64,000 bases of DNA from Beggiatoa alba B18LD (GTDB taxonomy: Bacteria > Pseudomonadota > Gammaproteobacteria > Beggiatoales > Beggiatoaceae), in NCBI RefSeq assembly GCF_000245015.1, contig NZ_JH600070.1:1444437-1508436 (forward strand), given 5' to 3'. The notes below the pieces were generated by a model. That model did not search any database, was not told the origin of the DNA, and worked only from the letters and a program-made list of their open reading frames with translations. Every line of letters starts with the position of its first letter. Position 1 is the first letter of the stretch. The translations under genes were made by a program, and so were the position numbers. Below are positions 1 through 8,282 of the stretch, in pieces.

Positions 1-25
1 ATTCGCTTGCTATAAGTGTCACGTA

Positions 26-277
26 ACCTGAGTTCGGCGAGTTTCTTTTAAGAAGATAACAGCTTGTCTGAATCAGGATTAACAGGATTAAAAGATTGTC
101 TGAATCAGGATTTTCAGAATTAAAAAGACAAGAAAATTAAAAGAATAAAAAATTATGTTTTTAATTCTGCTAATTCTGAAAATTCTGTGAATTCTGATTC
201 AGACAAAAAAAGACCTGCTAGGTTTTCAAAACCTAGCAGGTATCTGTTTTATTTTATAAATCTCGCCGAACTCAGGT
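26..277. mobile_element. MITE family 1, copy A (252 bp)
   Basis: The ends are perfect inverted repeats, ACCTGAGTTCGGCGAG at the left and its complement at the right. Inside are a left arm with TGTCTGAATCAGGATT and a right arm with AATTCTGATTCAGACA, which can pair, then a hairpin CCTGCTAGG-TTTTCAAAA-CCTAGCAGG at 214-240. Only TA is shared by the two flanks, so the target duplication is not clear for this copy. No ORF is present. Five further copies or remnants lie in the window. Confidence 0.85.
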
Positions 278-390
278 TATTTTTATTTAAGGTATTTTTT
301 GCAAAACTGAGGTTATTATAGCTTATGCATATAACCTTCAGAGATAATAAACGCTGATTAAAAAGGATTCTTAAAGTAATGGGTGGATGT

Positions 391-1239
391 ATGAAACTTT
401 TAATTGTCAGTGGTTTATCAGGTGCTGGTAAAACGATTGCCCTACACAGCTTAGAAGATATGGGCACTTACTGCGTTGATAACTTGCCTGTTAGTCTCTT
501 GCCTGCTTTTGCCGAACAAGCGCAACAACTCGCAAATTTACATGATTATGTTGCCGTTGGCGTTGATGCTCGCACAGCCGCTCTGCACGACCTCCCCAGC
601 CTTTTACAAATGTTGAGCGATACTCATATTCCGTATTCAATCTTATTTTTAGAGGCAGATGATAATGTTCTCATCAAACGTTATAGCGAAACTCGTCGAA
701 AACATCCGCTCACGACGAAACAATTGCCTTTAGCAGAAGCGATTAAGTATGAACGCCAACTCCTTGCTCCGTTATCCAGTCGTGCCGACATCCGTATTAA
801 TACCAGTCAAATGCATGTCCACCAACTGCGCGATATGATACGTTTACGGACTGATTTGCAGGTTAATCAAAGTATTTCTATTCTTTTCCTGTCTTTTGGT
901 TTTAAATATGGGCTTCCCCAAGAAGCCGATTTTGTTTTTGATGTCCGCTGTTTACCAAATCCCCACTGGGACACAGAATTGCGCCCACTGACAGGACGCG
1001 ACAATGCGGTTATTCAATTTCTTGCTTCACAGCCTAAAGTTCAACAAATGCTTAATCAAATTGGACAATTTTTAACAGATTGGATACCACAATTTGAAGC
1101 GGATAACCGTAGTTATTTAACCGTTGCCGTCGGTTGTACAGGTGGACAACATCGTTCAGTTTATATCAGTGAACAGCTCGCGCAACGTTTTAGCGAAAAG
1201 CGTGATGGTGTGTTATTGCGACATCGTGAATTAACCTGA
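391..1239 (+). CDS. rapZ: RapZ, RNase adapter protein / P-loop nucleotide-binding protein
   Basis: In enterobacteria RapZ binds glucosamine-6-phosphate and steers the sRNA GlmZ to RNase E. In other bacteria the family (YvcJ) is a GTP/ATP-binding protein of less defined role. The protein starts MKLLIVSGLSGAGKT, with a P-loop at residues 8-15, and carries the C-terminal signature GCTGGQHRSVYISEQLA. The length of 282 aa is close to the usual 284. An in-frame ATG twelve bases upstream exists, but the chosen start matches the family. The stop codon TGA (1237-1239) lies inside an inserted MITE (copy B), so the last residue (Thr) is element-encoded. The basic tail used for RNA binding in E. coli RapZ is absent. 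Neighbouring PTS/nitrogen genes are not in the window. Confidence 0.93.
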   Translation: MKLLIVSGLSGAGKTIALHSLEDMGTYCVDNLPVSLLPAFAEQAQQLANLHDYVAVGVDARTAALHDLPSLLQMLSDTHIPYSILFLEADDNVLIKRYSETRRKHPLTTKQLPLAEAIKYERQLLAPLSSRADIRINTSQMHVHQLRDMIRLRTDLQVNQSISILFLSFGFKYGLPQEADFVFDVRCLPNPHWDTELRPLTGRDNAVIQFLASQPKVQQMLNQIGQFLTDWIPQFEADNRSYLTVAVGCTGGQHRSVYISEQLAQRFSEKRDGVLLRHRELT

Positions 1240-1419
1240 GTTCGTTAAATTTCTTTAAAAAGACAACAGTTTGTCTGAATCAGAACTCACAGAATTTAAA
1301 ACCCTTAAACCAAAAAATTAAGGTGAATCATGCTTTTTAATTCTGCTAATTCTGAAAATTCTGTGAATTCTGATTCAGACAAAAAAAGTTTTATTTTATA
1401 AAATTCGCAGAGCTTGGGT
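1234..1419. mobile_element. MITE family 1, copy B (186 bp), inserted at the 3' end of rapZ
   Basis: The left end is ACCTGAGTTCG and the right end GAGCTTGGGT is decayed. The paired AATTCTG-rich arms are present, but the CCTGCTAGG hairpin is missing. Its first bases provide the rapZ stop codon. Removing the element and one TA copy rejoins the flanks as GAA TTA AGT TAA, so the older rapZ probably ended HRELS and ran up to the convergent gene. Confidence 0.8.
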
Positions 1420-1423
1420 TAAG

Positions 1424-1822
1424 TTAATAATCAATGCCTAATCGCCACTGTAAATGATTTGTTTGTAAGATTTGTAGTGCATCGACAAATTGTTGTAATT
1501 CAAATAAGAGTGCGTCGATGTGTTCAATATGTTGTGGTTGTTGTGCAAGTAAGCCCATCATGGTAGAAAACCATTCGATACCTTGTTCTGGCTCAAACCA
1601 TTGATTGTCCACTTGTACAACATCGTCAGGCACATCTAATGCCTCTAGTAAAGCCGCATCCATTCCAACAAAATCATCTAATAATGGTAAATCTTGCAAA
1701 TTTGCGAGTTGATTCATTAAATCAGCATGTTTGCCGATTAATTTACCATCTATTGCTGTTAATGTTGCGTCGATTGTGCTTGTAGATTGATTTGCTATTA
1801 AATAATAAGCAACGCCCATCAT
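1424..1822 (-). CDS. Hypothetical protein, 132 aa, acidic
   Basis: The family is not recognised. The protein is acidic and rich in Asp, Leu and Gln, starts MMGVAYYLIANQ, and has no signal peptide or membrane segment. Its start codon overlaps the stop of the upstream 312-aa gene by four bases (ATGA type), so the two are almost certainly co-transcribed and translationally coupled. Its stop codon lies four bases from MITE copy B. Confidence 0.7.
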   Translation of the reverse strand: MMGVAYYLIANQSTSTIDATLTAIDGKLIGKHADLMNQLANLQDLPLLDDFVGMDAALLEALDVPDDVVQVDNQWFEPEQGIEWFSTMMGLLAQQPQHIEHIDALLFELQQFVDALQILQTNHLQWRLGIDY

Positions 1823-2757
1823 GAACGCCTTTCTAGCTGATGCGCTAACCCCCGTTGAAAACTGGGTGATTGTGTTAAAACGGGTTGACGCGCTAAACGA
1901 TATGGAAATTCTAAACCTTGCCCTCCTTCGGTAGGGTAGGTTTGCCCTTGATAGTGCACACTATATTTTATCGAAGTTGCATCACTTGTCGTTGCAATTT
2001 TTAATAAAGGCGTTTTAATTTCTGCAATGCCGTGTAAAACCGACCACGCAACTGGAAAATTCAGTAAGGTTTGTAACCATTGCCATTCTTCAGTAAATCC
2101 TAATGTTTGCATCAATTGCCCCATTTGTCGCCCTAATTCTACACTTGCAGGGCAATCATAACGGCAGGGGTGGTGCGGAATTAAGCGGAGTCCTAAGGCT
2201 TGCCAGAAAAGATTGGTTTCAATACGCGGTGGTAATTCAATGAGTTGGGTATCAGCATTGGAGGGTTGTTGGCTGGCTAACGCACTGTGCCATGTCATAT
2301 CGAGATAATTTTGTTCTGTGCAATATTGGTGAAATGCGTGATAGCAACAGGCAGGATAACCCAATAATTGGCTGATGCTTGCCTCGTCTTGTTGTGTAAT
2401 GGCTTGTTGTAAGGTTTGAATGGCGACAGGATAGCCAACAGCAACCCGTAGTAAAAACGGTGTTTCACCCGTCACTTGTAACAACGCGCTTGCATTGGCG
2501 TATTGGGCGATGGATTGCACTTCTAGCGGTAAACTGACTAATCCATGTGTTATCCATTCGCTTGCAAGCGTTATCAGTTGTGTTGGGGATAAAACCAAGA
2601 TGCCACAAGCGCGTAACCCTGATTTCACCGATTGCCATTCTAAGATTTGCCAAACCTGTATTAAACGGGTGAAACGGTTTTCCCAAACGGTTCTAGCTGT
2701 CTCACTCACCCAGCTAACCCGTGTAAAATCAGGTAAGACAAAGTTTAAACGCTCCAC
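1819..2757 (-). CDS. Conserved hypothetical protein with clustered cysteines, 312 aa
   Basis: The function is unknown. The central part holds GYPACCYHAFHQYC, and about 60 residues on HHPCRYDCPASVELG. This Cys-Cys...Cys plus Cys-x3-Cys spacing suggests a metal or Fe-S site (inference). There is no signal peptide and no transmembrane segment, so it should be cytoplasmic. It lies in a tight minus-strand operon between the 173-aa gene upstream (33-bp gap) and the 132-aa gene downstream (4-bp overlap). Confidence 0.75.
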   Translation of the reverse strand: MERLNFVLPDFTRVSWVSETARTVWENRFTRLIQVWQILEWQSVKSGLRACGILVLSPTQLITLASEWITHGLVSLPLEVQSIAQYANASALLQVTGETPFLLRVAVGYPVAIQTLQQAITQQDEASISQLLGYPACCYHAFHQYCTEQNYLDMTWHSALASQQPSNADTQLIELPPRIETNLFWQALGLRLIPHHPCRYDCPASVELGRQMGQLMQTLGFTEEWQWLQTLLNFPVAWSVLHGIAEIKTPLLKIATTSDATSIKYSVHYQGQTYPTEGGQGLEFPYRLARQPVLTQSPSFQRGLAHQLERRS

Positions 2758-2790
2758 AATATGCCTCGTTAAAAACTGGAGTTAATGCGG

Positions 2791-3312
2791 TTAATTAAGG
2801 TGTTGTGCATAAGCGGGAGGGGTTGGAAACGTTTGGGTAATTTGCAACCGTAAATCCCATTCAGCGATTTTTACTGTTTCTGACAGCATTTTGCAGAGGG
2901 AATGCAGCATATTTTCGCTTAAGACTAAATCCACGCCTGCGCCTTCTTTTGGGTGTAAGCAGAGCAATTGTGAGCCGTCTTCACGTTTTTTGCGACTAAT
3001 CCGTGATAATAAAACAGCTGGTTTTCCTAATGGATAGTGTTGGTTTCCATTTTCAAACGGTTTAGAAAAATCCATTTGTTGTAATAGATTTTCATGTTGA
3101 AAGGATAAAACAGCGGCTTGTATATGGGGGTCTGTGTAGCGTTTGCTGGCTTCAACTTCTTTTAGCATTTCTAATAAAACCGCCCAGAGTAAGCGAACAT
3201 ATCGCCGTGTAAACCAGAAACGGTATTCTGCTTTATCGTGTGTGTTGACCCGAAATTGTAAGCGGTCTTCCAAAGGGTCAAAACTTAATTGCATTTGATA
3301 CAGTTGCGACAT
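2791..3312 (-). CDS. Conserved hypothetical protein, 173 aa
   Basis: No named domain is recognised. The protein is soluble, with an N-terminal beta-rich part (MQLSFDPLEDRLQFRVNT) and a region of aromatic and arginine residues (YRFWFTRRYVRLLW). It is probably the first gene of the three-gene minus-strand operon ending at 1424. The ATG is the only good start near the 5' end of the frame. Confidence 0.7.
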   Translation of the reverse strand: MSQLYQMQLSFDPLEDRLQFRVNTHDKAEYRFWFTRRYVRLLWAVLLEMLKEVEASKRYTDPHIQAAVLSFQHENLLQQMDFSKPFENGNQHYPLGKPAVLLSRISRKKREDGSQLLCLHPKEGAGVDLVLSENMLHSLCKMLSETVKIAEWDLRLQITQTFPTPPAYAQHLN

Positions 3313-3401
3313 AGTAACTAGAATTCAGGTGACATCAAAAGAGGGGGACTATAACGTATAACAAGTGATAATTTTAGCTGTTTATAGATTGGTTTGAATT
3401 T

Positions 3402-3932
3402 TTAAAAAGCAATAAAAGCAGAGCCAATGAATAAACATAGCAAAATAAAAAATATCTGGTATATGAACCGTGGGGTAGTATATTGAATATAGGGAGTTGC
3501 TTTTAAAATATCTTGATATTCTGGTGAAAAAATAAAACGTCCTTTTTTAGCCAGTAGTAAATAGAGTATGTAAATACCTAATATTGTTCCCATAGGAAAG
3601 CTAATCATTGGAGCAATTGCCAATATGATTGTTGGAATGTACACCCAATTTTTTAAGGTAAGAATACCATACCCAACAAAAAGCAAAGCAATCCCAGCTA
3701 TAAACACTAATATTTCAATATATTCAAGCCTGTGAAAAGAGTAGAAGACCTTTATAAAATAAGCTATGCCACCGATAATCATTAAAGGTAGTCCAATGAG
3801 GATGCAAATAGAACCAAGTATTTTAATTTCTGTTTCACACCCAAAGTGTTCACGACGGATTGCTTCTATTGCTGGACTTGCAGGCTAGACGACTGTAGAT
3901 ACAGGTGATGAGTAGGAATTAATCTCTTTCAT
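3402..3932 (-). pseudogene. Small polytopic membrane protein gene with an amber codon at codon 16
   Basis: The downstream part (3402-3782, 126 aa) is an intact frame with four hydrophobic segments. The frame extends upstream in phase to an ATG at 3932. That stretch reads MKEINSYSSPVSTVV, then TAG (3885-3887), then PASPAIEAIRREHFGCETEIKILG, then the first membrane segment. The N-terminal N-x-Y-x-x-P pattern followed by IRREH and a membrane domain is typical of a family of short bacterial inner-membrane proteins of unknown function, so the ATG at 3932 is the likely original start. A single C-to-T or G-to-T change would explain the stop. Translation from the internal ATG at 3782 would lose the N-terminal soluble part. 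Confidence 0.65.
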
Positions 3933-3983
3933 AGAATAGCTTTTGTAAATATGGCATATTTTGAGGCTAATCTCATTAAATTA

Positions 3984-4054
3984 TATAGTAAACGCACTAT
4001 AAAACGATGCGAAGGACTGCCAGTCCTAAATTTAATCACTTTATGGTACGTTTA
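3984..4054. repeat. Palindromic repeat family 3, copy 1 (right end interrupted)
   Basis: It begins TATAGTAAACGCACTATAAA and ends TTTATGGTACGTTTA, which are imperfect inverted repeats of one another. Between them is the small palindrome GGACTGCCAGTCC. A second copy is at 24452-24528. The right end is cut by the family 2 MITE that starts at 4055. Confidence 0.7.
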
Positions 4055-4259
4055 ACGCTAGTTCGGCGAGTGGCGAAAACCTTTTAGAATTTTTCAACTA
4101 AAAAAATGTAGGGTGGAATAGCGAAGCGTATTCCACCATACGATTTATAATCTGTTTTTGCTCAGTTTTTGCAGAATTTCAAGGTGGAATACGCTTCGCT
4201 ATTCCACCCTACAACATTCAATCTGTTGTCTTTTTAAAAGAATCTCGCCGTACTCGCGT
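4055..4259. mobile_element. MITE family 2, copy 1 (205 bp)
   Basis: The ends are ACGCTAGTTCGGCGAG and the complement of ACGCGAGTACGGCGAG. Inside are two long arms beginning GTAGGGTGGAATAGCGAAGC and ending in the complementary sequence (about 30 bp each), able to form a strong hairpin. It is nearly identical to 14054-14257. The right end matches the terminal repeat of the IS982-type element at 62469-63397. No matching target duplication is visible here, so the flank has probably changed since insertion. Confidence 0.88.
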
Positions 4260-4282
4260 TAATTGATTTCGCGTTTTATCAA

Positions 4283-4849
4283 CTAATTAAACGGCGATAA
4301 TACTTTGCCCACATCTTGTAAAGGGCCTAAAGGGTTCTTACGGTCTTCATATTCGAGAATATGGGGTTCACCGCCCCATAGTTTATAAATAACTAAATCT
4401 TCTTTTAACACAAATAGTGCATCAAATCGCCAGCCTGTTGTCTTTGTTTTACGACGGAAATTTAAGATGTCTAACAATGCGTTCCCATACCGCTTACTGT
4501 TTCTCTGCATAGGAATGATTTCATAGCCTTGGCACTTCTCTTTGATTGCCAAGCAGTCGCGTACTGCGTCTGGTAAATCTGCCAAAGTAATAGATGAATT
4601 GGGAATAAAACGCTCAATTAACTCTAAATAGTTAATTAATCTAACGTTTGGTGTTGAAAAGGGGTCTATTCCTAATTTTTTGAGTTTCTCTGTTGTTGTC
4701 ACCATTGGTTCAACATTATCAAAACTAATTTTAACTTCTTCAAATGACTGCCAAGGGGATTGTGTTGTGGTGTCAACTTCAGGCAGTAAACCGCTACAGC
4801 CTGTTAAGCTTAAGAGCATACTGAGTAGCCAACTGTGTTTGAATAACAT
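4283..4849 (-). CDS. Putative lipoprotein, 188 aa
   Basis: The N-terminus has a lysine, a hydrophobic stretch and the lipobox LTGC (Cys18), so it is predicted to be lipidated and membrane-anchored. The mature part is mixed polar, with two further cysteines in CLAIKEKC that could form a disulfide. No family is recognised. It sits alone, with MITE copy 1 of family 2 starting 23 bases past its stop. Confidence 0.75.
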   Translation of the reverse strand: MLFKHSWLLSMLLSLTGCSGLLPEVDTTTQSPWQSFEEVKISFDNVEPMVTTTEKLKKLGIDPFSTPNVRLINYLELIERFIPNSSITLADLPDAVRDCLAIKEKCQGYEIIPMQRNSKRYGNALLDILNFRRKTKTTGWRFDALFVLKEDLVIYKLWGGEPHILEYEDRKNPLGPLQDVGKVLSPFN

Positions 4850-4990
4850 GATGTAATATCCTTATCCGATATACCTTATTAAAGGTTCTCTAGGCAAATA
4901 ATATACCCTTTTATGATAAGTTTCTTAAAGGGAACAACAGAATGGCGTAATAGGATAGTGATAAAAAGGTCAAATGGAAGGATTTAATGA

Positions 4991-5027
4991 TTAAAAATAA
5001 GGCCTATTGGTCAGATAGGTCTTATTT
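4991..5027 (-). terminator. Intrinsic terminator of the 205-aa gene
   Basis: A 13-bp stem (4995-5007 with 5015-5027) has a 7-base loop. On the minus strand it is followed by a run of T, complementary to A 4993-4997. It lies 30 bases past the stop of the 5057-5674 gene. Confidence 0.75.
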
Positions 5028-5056
5028 CTATGGGTAATAAGTGCGGCGTGGAGATG

Positions 5057-5674
5057 TTATTGACATTCTAAGATGGTTTTTAAGGGGGAAGAGTCTCCGC
5101 GACTTTCGTTAATATTCAATAAGCGTTTGACATTGCCTTGTTCTTTATCCGTGACGAGAAACTTGCGTAAGTAGCTGGGAATACTGCTATAAGCCATTCT
5201 TAAAATCGCTAAATTTTCTTGAGAGGGATGCGTCACATAGGATTGTACTGCCTCCTCGCATTTATCATATGCCGACTTTCCACCGTTTAATTGACTCATA
5301 ATGTCACTTATTTCTAGAAATAAGTCGGCTTCTTCTTGTGCAGATGTCACATCGGGTGTGAGTGGTACAAAAGAAACAATTTCATTGTGTTGAATATATG
5401 TGCGTAACGTTTTGAGATGGCGGATAATAACGCCTGATTGTAATTGCATCCAAATCGTGCCGTCGGCAAACACCCACACAGGACTCGGAACGTAGTGTTC
5501 TTGCGGGGAGGGTTTTTCGTACACGATGCAAAAAGCCCCTGTCCGTGCTTCACCACCATCATTTAACACACCATAGAACCAGTTAAAATTTCTAATTCGT
5601 TGTACTGCTGGAAATTCAATATTCTTTTCTTTCCACACTTGCCATTTTGTTTTTAGCAATTGTAATACTTGCAT
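5057..5674 (-). CDS. Hypothetical protein, 205 aa
   Basis: The family is not recognised. The protein is soluble, with aromatic residues near the N-terminus (NFNWFYGVLNDGG) and a helical C-terminal half. It is monocistronic: a well-formed terminator follows, and the nearest upstream gene candidate is on the other strand. Confidence 0.65.
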   Translation of the reverse strand: MQVLQLLKTKWQVWKEKNIEFPAVQRIRNFNWFYGVLNDGGEARTGAFCIVYEKPSPQEHYVPSPVWVFADGTIWMQLQSGVIIRHLKTLRTYIQHNEIVSFVPLTPDVTSAQEEADLFLEISDIMSQLNGGKSAYDKCEEAVQSYVTHPSQENLAILRMAYSSIPSYLRKFLVTDKEQGNVKRLLNINESRGDSSPLKTILECQ

Positions 5675-5747
5675 GGTCGCGCCCTCTTATTGTCAACGGA
5701 TGGGTATAGATGTTTAGGTATTTGCTGTTAAATACCTGACAAAGTGT

Positions 5748-5957
5748 ATGGAATGGAATGGTTATAAATATAGTAAATTCGTTATAAAAGAAAATAAGGA
5801 CTGCTCTATATCCATAAAAAAAAGATTGTTATTTAGACCTTATTATTATAAGTGTTTGAATATTTTTGATGTATTAGCACGAATTGATGACAAAGGTATG
5901 TTGATTTATTTTGCCGTATTAGCGGTTAAAATCTTTATCATTTGTAGTATTTTTTAG
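5748..5957 (+). CDS. Possible small membrane-associated protein, 69 aa
   Basis: This is a short AT-rich frame, basic at the N-terminus, with one hydrophobic C-terminal segment (MLIYFAVLAVKIFIICSIF). No convincing ribosome-binding site precedes the ATG and no homologue is recognised. It may be a chance frame in intergenic DNA. Confidence 0.25.
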   Translation: MEWNGYKYSKFVIKENKDCSISIKKRLLFRPYYYKCLNIFDVLARIDDKGMLIYFAVLAVKIFIICSIF

Positions 5958-6053
5958 ATAAAAATTGTTATCTATTAGATAAACGGAATATACCCAATTG
6001 ATTTAGGATATTGGGGGAGGAGGAATAGTCATGTTGAAATTATCGATTTATAT

Positions 6054-6200
6054 AAAAAGACAACAGCTTGTCTGAATTAGAATTCACAGAGTTTTTAGAA
6101 TTAGCAGAATTAAAAAGCGTCATTCACCTTAAATTTTTGGGTTAAGGGTTTTAAATTCTGTTACCGACAGACCTGCTAGGTTTTCAAAACCTAGCAAGTC
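6054..6200. repeat. MITE family 1, remnant C
   Basis: It keeps the internal motifs of the family: the GACAACAGCTTGTCTGAAT arm, AGAATTAGCAGAATTAAAA, and the CCTGCTAGG hairpin at 6170-6200. Both terminal inverted repeats and most of the right arm are lost. It lies just downstream of the minus-strand lectin gene, where the hairpin could act as its terminator. Confidence 0.7.
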
Positions 6201-6244
6201 CTAAAGAATGGATTATATTTAAAACAGCTTAAATCAGTATGAAT

Positions 6245-6739
6245 TTACCAGTGCCATTTTTGATTGGGCGCGTCGTTGCAGTCCCAAATTTGTACATTCG
6301 TTCCTGCTTTGTTGAAATCGCCACCCACGTCTAAGCATTTACCGCCTGCATTGACTAAACGCCCACCTTCTAAACGCCATTGTTGATTAGGCGCGTCATT
6401 GCAATTAAAAATTTGCGCATTTGTGCCTGCCCGCTTGATATCGCCACCGACATCTAAACATTTACCCGCTTCATTCATTAAACGTCCGCCGTCTAAACGC
6501 CATTTTTGGTTAGGCGCGTCGTTGCAGTCCCAAATTTGTACATTTGTCCCTGCTTCATTGGGATTGCCCGCGATATCCAAGCATTTACCGCCCTCATTAT
6601 AAAAACGTTTATTGGAGGTTGCTTCGCGGGCGGCTTGAAGTTTTTTATCTAAAGCTTGCTGAACTTTGTCCAAATTATCCGCTTGAGCGGACAGGCTTAA
6701 TAAAACAAGGGGTAATAAACCGATAAAACGTTTTAGCAT
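6245..6739 (-). CDS. Secreted ricin-type beta-trefoil lectin, 164 aa
   Basis: A signal peptide (MLKRFIGLLPLVLLSLSAQA) is followed by a short helical linker and three consecutive repeats of about 43 residues. Each repeat carries GGKCLD or AGKCLD and ends with NDAPNQKW or NDAPNQQW, the QxW signature of ricin B-type carbohydrate-binding domains. Three repeats make exactly one beta-trefoil, and the protein stops two residues after the third QxW. Paired cysteines (KCLD...DCND) recur in each repeat and suggest export and disulfide bonding. It has no attached enzyme domain, so it is a stand-alone lectin; the ligand is unknown. Confidence 0.88.
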   Translation of the reverse strand: MLKRFIGLLPLVLLSLSAQADNLDKVQQALDKKLQAAREATSNKRFYNEGGKCLDIAGNPNEAGTNVQIWDCNDAPNQKWRLDGGRLMNEAGKCLDVGGDIKRAGTNAQIFNCNDAPNQQWRLEGGRLVNAGGKCLDVGGDFNKAGTNVQIWDCNDAPNQKWHW

Positions 6740-6867
6740 ACGTTATCTCCTTAATTATTGGTGTTATCAGAATAAAGTCGTTAAATCAACAACCTTGCAA
6801 GTTGCAAGTTGCAAGGCTTTCATCATAAGGGCAAATTGTGAAGAAAATATAGCCGTTTGCCCTGATA

Positions 6868-7932
6868 TTAACTGCGTGTATCTAACCATTTTCCAATGGT
6901 TGCAGGCATTTCTTTTTGAATACGCCCGCTTACATAAATACCAATATGTCCCGCTTTAAAGGCGAGTTCTTGATAGTCTGTGCTTTTGATTAATTTGTTA
7001 AGCACAACGGATGCCGCTGGTGGAACAATATGATCCTCCGTTGCATAAATATTTAAAATAGGCATCGTAATATTGTGTAAATCAACCCTTTTCTCTCCTA
7101 AAATCAAACGGTTTTGTTTTAACGCATTTTGTTGAAAGAAGAGTTTTATAAATTGGCGAAAAGCCTCGCCTGCTTGGTCGGGGCTGTCAAAAATCCATTT
7201 TTCCATTCGCAAGAAATTTTTAGCTGCGTCGACGGTGTGTAAACTATCTAACATGTCTAAATATTTCTGTCCTGTAAGGCGAAACGGTTTTAAGGATAAG
7301 AATGTCCAATTCAGCAATTCACCGGGAATATTCCCCAAGGTATTTACCATTAAATCCACATCCATTTTCTTTATCCAGTGACTTAATAAGTTGTCGCTGG
7401 TATGAAAATCGATAGGCGTCACCATAGTTATCAAGTTTTTAACTTTTTGTGGATATAATGCACTGTAACATAAGCTAAAAGTTCCACCTTGACAAACACC
7501 TAGAATATTAATCTTTTGAATCCCATGGCGTTTACAAACAGTTTTAACGCAACGATGTAAATAACCTTGAATATAATCTTCTAATGTCAAATAACGGTCA
7601 GCCTCGTCAGGATATCCCCAGTCAATCAGGTAAACATCTTGCCCTGCTTCTAATAAACCGCGAATGGTTGAACGATTAGCTTGTAAATCCAGCATGTAGG
7701 GGCGATTGACTAGTGCATAAACCACTAATAACGGAATAGGATTAGGATGGTCAACAATGGGGGTATAACGATATAAAACTAAGTTATCCTCTTTATAAAC
7801 AGCCTCTTTAGGGGTTACACCGATATCTATTTCGGTAATATCTGCGAGCGTTTTTAACCCATCACCCAGCTTTTTGTTAAATTCTAATAACTCTTGTACG
7901 GCATCTTCTGCACGAATATTGAGAGGCGACAT
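6868..7932 (-). CDS. phaC: Class III poly(3-hydroxyalkanoate) synthase, PhaC subunit
   Basis: It polymerises hydroxyacyl-CoA into storage polyester on PHA granules. The lipase-like box is GVCQGG with nucleophile Cys147. The catalytic partners are Asp300 (YATEDHIVPP) and His329 (GHIGIYVSG). The length of 354 aa is typical of the short class III enzyme, which normally works with a PhaE subunit. No phaE lies beside it in this window; the next gene upstream is a divergent sensor kinase, so phaE must be elsewhere or absent. Confidence 0.93.
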   Translation of the reverse strand: MSPLNIRAEDAVQELLEFNKKLGDGLKTLADITEIDIGVTPKEAVYKEDNLVLYRYTPIVDHPNPIPLLVVYALVNRPYMLDLQANRSTIRGLLEAGQDVYLIDWGYPDEADRYLTLEDYIQGYLHRCVKTVCKRHGIQKINILGVCQGGTFSLCYSALYPQKVKNLITMVTPIDFHTSDNLLSHWIKKMDVDLMVNTLGNIPGELLNWTFLSLKPFRLTGQKYLDMLDSLHTVDAAKNFLRMEKWIFDSPDQAGEAFRQFIKLFFQQNALKQNRLILGEKRVDLHNITMPILNIYATEDHIVPPAASVVLNKLIKSTDYQELAFKAGHIGIYVSGRIQKEMPATIGKWLDTRS

Positions 7933-8282
7933 AGTGATTTCCTAAAAAGACGCAAAAAAATGTAACTGACTTAAAATAAACGTAGCATGAAATGCTTTCT
8001 ACCCTTCATCATCCATTAAAAAATAAGCGTAAAATCTAACTGGCATCATTTATTCAATACTTCACATTACCAACGATATCACATGACAAATTTGAGTGAC
8101 TCAATGACGCTTATGTTAAAGTAATTTTCAGTAAATGCCTGCATAAACATTGCCTTTATAATCAATAACAGTACAACTATTTAGCATTGTGAATGATTAG
8201 CGTGACCGCTATCAAGTCATTATTAATGGCGATAGATTGAAAGTTATAAACACTGCATCTTTAGCGAGAGGGATAATTAACA
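7933..8282. other. Divergent intergenic region between phaC and a hybrid kinase
   Basis: These 350 bases hold no ORF of note and none of the repeat families. A TATAAT hexamer at 8157-8162 could be a -10 box for the kinase gene, but no good -35 box lies 16-18 bases before it. GAGAGGG at 8268-8274 is the likely ribosome-binding site for the GTG start at 8283. Confidence 0.4.

Noticed and set aside
26-279. TA dinucleotide duplication suggesting an IS630/mariner-type MITE
   Set aside because: Copies F, G and the nested family 2 element show 6-7-base duplications (TAATTTA, TAAATA, TGGTTTA), and the ends match the IS982-type element, so TA alone is only the conserved edge of the longer target.
2495-2785. 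96-aa plus-strand open frame
   Set aside because: Lies antisense inside the 312-aa minus-strand gene, which has a coupled operon context; the short frame has no supporting features.
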